Of a DNA stretch of 28,540 nt, positions 23,301 to 28,540 are shown in pieces (position 1 is the stretch's first letter; the number at the start of each line of letters is the position of its first letter). The notes below the pieces were generated by a model. The model was given only the letters and a program-made list of their open reading frames with translations, searched no databases and was not told the DNA's origin. This DNA is from Novosphingobium sp. (lineage in GTDB: Bacteria; Pseudomonadota; Alphaproteobacteria; Sphingomonadales; Sphingomonadaceae). Made by a program: the position numbers and the translations under genes. The stretch covers positions 1-28,540 of the forward strand of contig JAIXYF010000290.1 in the NCBI GenBank assembly GCA_027490345.1, written 5' to 3'.

Positions 23301-24322
23301 GCCGCGCGCTCCATCATCTGCAACATGGGCCGGAAGAGCCACGAAGGGGTCTGGAACACGCGGTTGTAGCGGCCTGAGACAAACTCGTTCACTGCGGTCA
23401 GTTGGATCACCGCGAGCTTCCAGCACGAAAACACGTTCCACCATGTGAGAGCGGTGTCGTCCACGACTCGCCCGGTCAGGCGGGTGTAGGCCTCGACAAT
23501 GTGCGCGCGTTCCCAGTGACCGGGGATCTGGTGCTCGCGCCGACGCACGGGATTGGTGATCCAGCCAAGGTCTTCCAGCGGATCACCAAGATGAGCGGTT
23601 TCCCAATCGAGCTTGGCGGTGATCCGCGTGCCCTCGATCAGCGCGTTGCCCGGTTTGAAATCGCCGTGGACGAGGACGGTTTCGTGCGCCTGTGGAGCCG
23701 TGCGGCGCATCCACGCCAGCACATAGTCGAGCTCCGGATGGGGTTCGAGCTGGACGCGGCGATATTCCGCCTCCCACTCGCCTAGCGCGATGTGGGACGG
23801 CGAGCCAGCAGGCACGCCGAGGCTGGAACCGAGGCCACGCGCCTGCCAGTCGATGGCCTGAATATCGGTCAGCAGCCGCAGGAAGGTGTGGGCGAGTTCC
23901 AGCCGCTCTTCCAGTGGCCGCGCGCCATTCAGCACCATGTAGTCGCAGTGGCCTGAAACACGCTCCATGATGAGCGAAGGTGCGCCGAGGAATTGTCCGT
24001 CAGGGTCCATCCAAAACACCGCCGGTGCCACCACTGCGCTGCCCTCAAGCGCCCTGAGCACGGCGAACTCGCTGCGGCGCTCGGTCTTGAGCAGAGTGCC
24101 GCTGGCATCGCGCATCAGCATCAGGCGGTGCATGTGGGAGCCGCGGTCATCGTTCCAGGTCGCGTCGAAAGACCAGTTCTCGCGGCTGAGGCCACCCGCC
24201 GAGCGGGTGAGCCCGGTGAATTGGATATCGCGCGCCGAAGGGATCGCATGGCGCACCAGTTGCGCCAGCCCATCGGCAACGTGTCCGGCGATCGTGTCCG
24301 TCTTGTTCGGGGCCGTTGCCAT
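23297..24322 (-). CDS. phosphotransferase, aminoglycoside-kinase-like (ACAD10/LvaA type)
   Basis: This 341-residue protein has a kinase fold of the APH/choline-kinase type. The N-lobe segment GLTRSAGGLSRENWSF (37-52) is nucleotide-loop-like. The catalytic loop HGDFKPGN is at 219-226 (Asp221, Asn226), and the metal-binding motif is LDWE (238-241). VSGHCDYMVLNG and GDPLEDLGW are as in the subgroup fused to acyl-CoA dehydrogenases in ACAD10/11. Members of that subgroup phosphorylate the hydroxyl of 4-hydroxyacyl-CoA compounds (LvaA, ACAD10/11), not antibiotics. Among acyl-CoA ligases and hydroxy-acid producing enzymes that role fits well. It starts four bases after the cyclase-family gene and overlaps the small partner gene. 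No acyl-CoA dehydrogenase partner is in the window. Confidence 0.88.
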   Translation of the reverse strand: MATAPNKTDTIAGHVADGLAQLVRHAIPSARDIQFTGLTRSAGGLSRENWSFDATWNDDRGSHMHRLMLMRDASGTLLKTERRSEFAVLRALEGSAVVAPAVFWMDPDGQFLGAPSLIMERVSGHCDYMVLNGARPLEERLELAHTFLRLLTDIQAIDWQARGLGSSLGVPAGSPSHIALGEWEAEYRRVQLEPHPELDYVLAWMRRTAPQAHETVLVHGDFKPGNALIEGTRITAKLDWETAHLGDPLEDLGWITNPVRRREHQIPGHWERAHIVEAYTRLTGRVVDDTALTWWNVFSCWKLAVIQLTAVNEFVSGRYNRVFQTPSWLFRPMLQMMERAA

Positions 24323-24326
24323 GCGC

Positions 24327-25208
24327 TCAGTATATCGCCAGCGGGGTGATTGGGCTGCCGGTGCCGCCGACGATCGGCAGCGGCGCGGCCACGAACAGGA
24401 ACTCCGGCACGCCAAGCGCCGCGAAGTCCTGCAGCACAAGCCCCTCCAGCAGCGGGATGCCGTAGTCGCGGATCAGGCGCTGGTGAACAGGGAAGGTTGT
24501 GCCTGCGGGAAAGGGCATTGCCTCGATCGCATAGTTGTCGGCGCCAACGAGCGCGACGCTGGCCTCGGCAAGCCAGAGCGCGGCCTTGACGTCGATGCCC
24601 GGTTCCTCGTTGAAGTCGACGGTGTGCGCCGCTTTGCCCGCCTGGTTTTCCTGCCATCCGGTGCGGATGAGCACAGCATCACCGCTAGCGGGTTCCACGC
24701 CGGCGCGGCTGGCAGCGACCCTCAACTCCTCCACCCCGATCGAATAACCAAAGGGTAGGGGCGCATCATGCAGCGCGGCCACATCGAGCAGCAGCCCGCG
24801 CGTGACGATGGGCGGCAGCTTCTCCACGCCGCATTTCTTTGCGCCATGGGTGCTGTTGGTCCCTGAACCGGGGTGCCCGTTGTAGAGCTGGTCTTCGGTC
24901 CACACGTGGCACAGCGCATCAATGTGCGTGCCGATGTGGAGCGGCATGACCACGCTGTCGTCGGCGAACTGGAAGCCGTTGGCGACGCGCGCGCCGGCCG
25001 CATAGTCCCCGCCGTCGCGGTCCATGAAATGGAGGAGGCCCGTGCGGTTGCTGGGCACTGGCGTCTTCTTCGACAGCGGCTGCGCGAGGCTGAGGACCCG
25101 GCCTTGCCGCACCAGTCCTGTGGCGGCCAGCACTTCACCTGTGCCGACGAGATTGAGCGCGCCGATCTCGTCGTTTTCCCCCCAGCGGCCCCAGGCATCA
25201 CGCGACAT
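24327..25208 (-). CDS. cyclase family protein (metal-dependent hydrolase, kynurenine-formamidase fold)
   Basis: This 293-residue protein carries the family metal motif HIGTHID (91-97) followed by His101 (ALCH), and an N-terminal RWGENDEIGALNLV typical of one cyclase-family branch. The fold includes manganese/zinc-dependent amidases, isatin hydrolase and lactone- or imide-opening enzymes. A ring-opening hydrolytic step on a lactone or cyclic diketone is a reasonable expectation here (inference). The ATG at 25208 has GAAGGG about eight bases upstream and overlaps the end of the ligase 2 gene by 11 bp. Confidence 0.87.
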   Translation of the reverse strand: MSRDAWGRWGENDEIGALNLVGTGEVLAATGLVRQGRVLSLAQPLSKKTPVPSNRTGLLHFMDRDGGDYAAGARVANGFQFADDSVVMPLHIGTHIDALCHVWTEDQLYNGHPGSGTNSTHGAKKCGVEKLPPIVTRGLLLDVAALHDAPLPFGYSIGVEELRVAASRAGVEPASGDAVLIRTGWQENQAGKAAHTVDFNEEPGIDVKAALWLAEASVALVGADNYAIEAMPFPAGTTFPVHQRLIRDYGIPLLEGLVLQDFAALGVPEFLFVAAPLPIVGGTGSPITPLAIY

Positions 25209-26811
25209 GGGCCGTTCCCTTCTCGGTTAGTGCTGCAGCTTCCGCCTTGAGCGGTTGGCGCTGCAATTTGCCGGTGGCGGTGGCGGGCAGGTCGCTGCGG
25301 AACACGATCCGGTCGGGCACCTTGTAGGTCGAAGACAGCGCGCGGGCGTGGGCAATGAGCTCGGCTTCGGTTGCGGGCTGGGCCGAGACAACGAATGCGA
25401 CAATGATCTCACCGCGCGCCGGATCGGGTGCACCGACCACCGCGACCTGTGCCACGGCTGGATGCTGCAGCAGCACGTCCTCCACCTCTGCGGGTGACAC
25501 ATTGATCCCGGCGCGCTTGATCATCTCGGTCGCACGGCCAAGGAAGATCAGGTCTCCATCATCAGACAACTGGCCAAGGTCGCCAGTGCGATACCAGCCG
25601 TCTGCGGTGAAGGCGGCTGCGTTGTGGCTGGCGCTTAGCCCGCCGTAGCCGCTCATAAGATAGCCCTTCACCTCGATGAGTCCGGGCTGGCGGGGTGCGA
25701 CCTCGTGGCCGGTTTCGGCATCGATGAGCCTGAGGCTGACCCCCGGGAGTGGCGGGCCCTGGCAAGCCGCACGGCGTTCCAGCGGCCAATCCCACGGCGT
25801 GACGCAGCAATTGCCGCAGGTCTCGCTCGAACCGTAGATGTTGCAGATATGCGCTGCGCCCAGCTGCGTTGCCGCGGCGATCACATCTTGCGGGCTGCCG
25901 ATGGTGAGCCCGGTTCTGAGGCTGGCGGTGCGGGCTGTGGCAAAATCAGGGTGTGCAACGAGGGCGGCGGTCATTGTCGGCAGAGTGTAGATCGCGGTGC
26001 AGCGGTGCTGCTCGATCAGCGCCAGCGCTTCGCCCGGTTCAAACCGCTCTTGCAGAATGATCGCAGCGCCGTGGCTCATGGCGGCAGGGAGCGCGTTGGC
26101 CGAGCCATAGGCCCAGAACAACGGTGCCGAGACAAACACCAGGTCATCGCGCCCGAGGCCCATCCGTTCGCCGATGTTGAAACCATTCTCGATCACTGCG
26201 CCATGGGCGAGGCGGACAGCCTTGGGCTTGCTGGTTGAGCCTGAGGTGTAGAGAATCAGCGCGTCATCCGCCGGGTTCGGCCCCTCGCCGGGCGCGGCAT
26301 CGGGGGCGGCGGCGCAGAAAGCTTCATAGGTGCGCCAGCCCGGGCCCGGTGCATTTGGGGCAACCGCAATCAGTTGGCGGAGATGGGGCAGGCCCGCGCT
26401 GGCCCATTTGTTGTGCTCGAAAGCTTCCGGCACCAGCGTTTGCAGCGCAGCGAAGAAGTCTTCCTTGCCCGACGACGGCATGGCGAACAGCGCCGAAATG
26501 TGAGCGTCGCCCAGAATGAATGCAAGCTCGGCGGGCTTGGACCACGTGCTGATTGGCACGACGACAGCGCCCGCCGCGCTCGCACCCAAAAATATCTCGA
26601 GCCATTCGATCCGGTTCGACAGAAGCACGCCGATCCGTTCGCCGCGCTGGACGCCCGCAGCCCTGAGCGCGTTCGTGATCAGGCGGGCACGCTGCGCCAG
26701 CCCAGCGTATGTGACCGGCACGTCGCCATCGATGACCGCGCACCGTTCCGGCTCAGTCGCTGCGAGCTCGCGCAGCAGTTCGGGGAAGGTTCGGCTGATC
26801 GGCGGTTGCAT
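25198..26811 (-). CDS. AMP-forming acyl-CoA ligase 2
   Basis: This 537-residue ANL-superfamily acid:CoA ligase has a P-loop of YTSGSTSKPKAV (188-199), a variant of the usual SGSTGxPKGV in which two glycines are Ser and Ala. Later motifs are standard: IYGSSETCGN, YRTGDLG, GRATEMIKRAGINVSPAEVE, and the A10 lysine in LPATATGKLQRQ. The style is that of benzoate/aromatic or short-chain ligases (FWAYGSANALP). It starts one base after the BVMO3 stop with GGAG eleven bases upstream, and overlaps the cyclase-family gene. With ligase 1 it suggests two different acids are activated in the pathway. Confidence 0.9.
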   Translation of the reverse strand: MQPPISRTFPELLRELAATEPERCAVIDGDVPVTYAGLAQRARLITNALRAAGVQRGERIGVLLSNRIEWLEIFLGASAAGAVVVPISTWSKPAELAFILGDAHISALFAMPSSGKEDFFAALQTLVPEAFEHNKWASAGLPHLRQLIAVAPNAPGPGWRTYEAFCAAAPDAAPGEGPNPADDALILYTSGSTSKPKAVRLAHGAVIENGFNIGERMGLGRDDLVFVSAPLFWAYGSANALPAAMSHGAAIILQERFEPGEALALIEQHRCTAIYTLPTMTAALVAHPDFATARTASLRTGLTIGSPQDVIAAATQLGAAHICNIYGSSETCGNCCVTPWDWPLERRAACQGPPLPGVSLRLIDAETGHEVAPRQPGLIEVKGYLMSGYGGLSASHNAAAFTADGWYRTGDLGQLSDDGDLIFLGRATEMIKRAGINVSPAEVEDVLLQHPAVAQVAVVGAPDPARGEIIVAFVVSAQPATEAELIAHARALSSTYKVPDRIVFRSDLPATATGKLQRQPLKAEAAALTEKGTAHVA

Positions 26812-26812
26812 G

Positions 26813-28438
26813 TCAGTATCCGCTCCCTATCACAAAGCCGCGATAGCCATCGGCCACGATCTCGTTGCAAATGCCGGTGTAGACGCCGAGCCCGCCGACA
26901 TAGGGCAGCATCACGCGCGGCTTTCCGGGGATATTCGCGCCCATGTACCAGCTGTTCGCCTGCACATGCAGCGTCGCCTCGGCCACCTCGCGCACATGGT
27001 TCACCCAATCCTCTTCGGCCTTGGGTTCGGCCTCGATCGTCGTGGCGGCATGGCTTGCCATATTGGCGAGGCAATCGCCGACCCAGTCGACATGCTGCTC
27101 GATCGCCATGACGACATTTGTCAGGATCGAGGGGCTGCCCGGACCGGTGATCGTGAAGAGGTTGGGAAAGCCGGCGACCATCAGGCCGAGATAGGTCTTC
27201 GGCCCGTCTTGCCATTTTTCGGCAAGTGAGACGCCGCCGCGCCCGCGAATGTCGATGCGGGTGAGCGCGCCGGTCACCGCGTCATATCCAGTGGCAAAAA
27301 CGATGCTGTCGACCGCGTAGTGGCCGCCGGAGGTTTTGATACCGGTCGGCGTAATTTGGGTGATCGGGGTTTCGCGTGCATCGACCAGCGTGACATTCTC
27401 GCGGTTGAATGTCGCGTAGTAGTCGGTGTCGACGCAGATGCGCTTGGTGCCAATGGCGTGATCGGTTGGGGTCAGCTTGGCCGCGATAGCGGGGTCTTTG
27501 ACGATTTCCCGGATCTTGCCGCGCACGTAGTTCGCCGCGAGATCATTGGCTGCCTTGTCCTTGAACAGGTCGTTGAAGGCATGGGTGAAATTCGCGCCGC
27601 CACGGGCCCAGCGCGCATCGAATTCGCGCTGGCGCTCTTCGTCGCTCACCTCGAATGCGCCGCGCTGGCTGTACTCATAGAGCGCGCCGGATTTGGTGGC
27701 CTTGGCCTTGGCCCTGAGCTTGGCGGCATCGCGCTTCCACGCGTCTTGCACATCATCCTGGAGCGGGTGGTTCCAAGCCGGGATGCTGAAGTTGGGGGTG
27801 CGCTGGAAGACGACAAGGTGGTCAGCCGCTTGCGCAATCATTGGCGTGACCTGGATGCCCGATGAGCCGGTGCCGATCACGGCCACGGTCTGGCCCGCGA
27901 AATCGACCGGCTCGTGCGGCCAGTGACCGGTGTGATACCAAGTGCCGGAAAAGTCATCGAGGCCCGCAAAGTCAGGCTTGCGGGGTGCAGAGAGCGCGCC
28001 GGATGCCATGATGCAGAACCGCGCAGTGACGGCGTCGCCGGTTTCGGTCTCGATGTGCCAGTGGTTCGCCGGCTCGTCGTAGTGCGCCGAAGCAACACGT
28101 GTGTTGAAGCGGATGTCGCGGCGCAGATCGAACCGGTCGGCCACATGCTCGATATAGCGCAGGATCTCGGCCTGTGCGGGGTAGCGCTCAGTCCAGACCC
28201 ATTCGCGCTGGAGAGCATCGTCGAACGAATAGGAGTATTCGAGGCTGTACACATCGCAGCGCGCGCCGGGGTAGCGGTTCCAGAACCACGTGCCGCCAAC
28301 TCCGCTGCCTGCCTCGAATGCGAGCACCGACAGGCCGAGGCTGCGCAGCTTGTGGATCATATAGAGCCCGGCAAAGCCCGCGCCCACGACGACAGCATCG
28401 TAGTCTGTCTTGATCGGGACGCTGACAGGCTCGGACAT
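26813..28438 (-). CDS. type I Baeyer-Villiger monooxygenase (BVMO3)
   Basis: This 541-residue enzyme has FAD motif GAGFAG (19-24), GGTWFWNRYPGARCD (48-62), BVMO fingerprint FSGTWYHTGHWP (163-174), NADPH motif GTGSSG (189-194) and ATGYDAVTGALTRIDIRG late in the sequence. It is the most canonical of the three (GGTWFW). The ATG at 28438 has GAGGGG about nine bases upstream; an earlier in-frame TTG at 28456 is rejected. It is the first gene of the eight-gene minus-strand operon, with operator C about 80 bp upstream. The C-terminal NSWYMGANIPGKPRVMLPY closely parallels BVMO2, so these two probably arose by duplication. Confidence 0.94.
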   Translation of the reverse strand: MSEPVSVPIKTDYDAVVVGAGFAGLYMIHKLRSLGLSVLAFEAGSGVGGTWFWNRYPGARCDVYSLEYSYSFDDALQREWVWTERYPAQAEILRYIEHVADRFDLRRDIRFNTRVASAHYDEPANHWHIETETGDAVTARFCIMASGALSAPRKPDFAGLDDFSGTWYHTGHWPHEPVDFAGQTVAVIGTGSSGIQVTPMIAQAADHLVVFQRTPNFSIPAWNHPLQDDVQDAWKRDAAKLRAKAKATKSGALYEYSQRGAFEVSDEERQREFDARWARGGANFTHAFNDLFKDKAANDLAANYVRGKIREIVKDPAIAAKLTPTDHAIGTKRICVDTDYYATFNRENVTLVDARETPITQITPTGIKTSGGHYAVDSIVFATGYDAVTGALTRIDIRGRGGVSLAEKWQDGPKTYLGLMVAGFPNLFTITGPGSPSILTNVVMAIEQHVDWVGDCLANMASHAATTIEAEPKAEEDWVNHVREVAEATLHVQANSWYMGANIPGKPRVMLPYVGGLGVYTGICNEIVADGYRGFVIGSGY

Positions 28439-28509
28439 CGACGGAAATCCCCTCAATCATTTGGTCTGGCACTCGTCGGGCCGCATTTTTGCGCTCGACA
28501 CGAGCTCGA

Positions 28510-28527
28510 ATCAACACATATGTTGAA
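28510..28527. promoter_or_regulatory. operator palindrome C (upstream of BVMO3 operon)
   Basis: ATCAACA-CATA-TGTTGAA contains perfect TCAACA/TGTTGA arms with a 4-base spacer, matching sites A and B. It lies about 80 bp upstream of the BVMO3 start. Read toward BVMO3 the proximal half gives TTGATT, a possible -35 overlapping the operator, with CAAAAA about 17 bases further as a weak -10. Confidence 0.75.
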
Positions 28528-28540
28528 ACATAGAAAACCC

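Noticed and set aside
23297..24322. Antibiotic-resistance aminoglycoside phosphotransferase
   Set aside because: The fold is shared, but the context of acyl-CoA ligases and the ACAD10/LvaA-type motifs point to a metabolic kinase.
22088..24758. Plus-strand frames opposite the AttH-like and phosphotransferase genes
   Set aside because: Antisense shadows; the minus strand forms a continuous coupled operon with catalytic motifs.

Overview
The window is GC-rich and densely coded, with back-to-back ATGA/GTGA/TTGA gene overlaps. Its content (HU gene, BenAB-like Rieske oxygenase, several Baeyer-Villiger monooxygenases, CaiB/BaiF and crotonase enzymes, AttH-like protein) suggests an alphaproteobacterium, most likely a sphingomonad (Novosphingobium/Sphingobium type). 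That assignment is an inference from gene content and protein style, since there is no rRNA or other phylogenetic marker. I saw no tRNA, rRNA, CRISPR array, transposase or IS end.

Region 1 (1-5632). The left edge holds the N-terminus of an HU-type DNA-binding protein. Next come a ketopantoate-reductase-family dehydrogenase and a LysR regulator on the minus strand. Divergent from them is a tightly overlapping plus-strand cassette: a benzoylformate-decarboxylase-like ThDP enzyme, then alpha and beta subunits of a benzoate/toluate-type ring-hydroxylating dioxygenase. Read together this looks like a mandelate-style route: 2-hydroxy acid to 2-oxo acid (KPR-family dehydrogenase), to aldehyde (ThDP decarboxylase), and after oxidation to the acid, ring dihydroxylation. 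The aldehyde dehydrogenase, the dioxygenase reductase and the cis-diol dehydrogenase are not in the window.

Region 2 (5633-6944) is a looser junction of lower coding density. It contains a 42-residue zinc-ribbon-like ORF, a perfect 9-bp inverted repeat in AT-richer DNA, and a lone gene for a protein with a PD-(D/E)XK-like nuclease signature.

Region 3 (6945-28540) is one large catabolic island. A Baeyer-Villiger monooxygenase (BVMO1, minus) is divergent from a ten-gene plus-strand operon: crotonase, acyl-CoA ligase, SDR, TetR, SDR, CaiB/BaiF CoA-transferase/racemase, BVMO2, HSL-family esterase, FMO-like monooxygenase, TetR. Facing it is an eight-gene minus-strand operon starting near the right edge: BVMO3, acyl-CoA ligase, cyclase-family hydrolase, phosphotransferase, small partner protein, AttH/CrtC-like protein, acetyl-CoA hydrolase/transferase-family protein, MFS transporter. 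The two long operons converge and overlap by 11 bp at 19229-19239.

The most notable signal is a palindrome of the form TCAACA-N4-TGTTGA. It occurs at all three promoter regions of the island (8632-8649, 8703-8720, 28510-28527), and I saw no further intact copy. It ties three transcription units about 20 kb apart into one probable regulon, likely under one of the two embedded TetR proteins.

The enzymes fit a model in which a cyclic or branched ketone is converted to a lactone or ester by BVMOs and opened by an esterase. The hydroxy acid would be CoA-activated and then handled by a kinase/partner pair resembling LvaA/LvaB of levulinate catabolism, together with a racemase, SDRs and a crotonase. 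The substrate is unknown. Several enzymes carry departures from family active-site motifs, noted in the entries.
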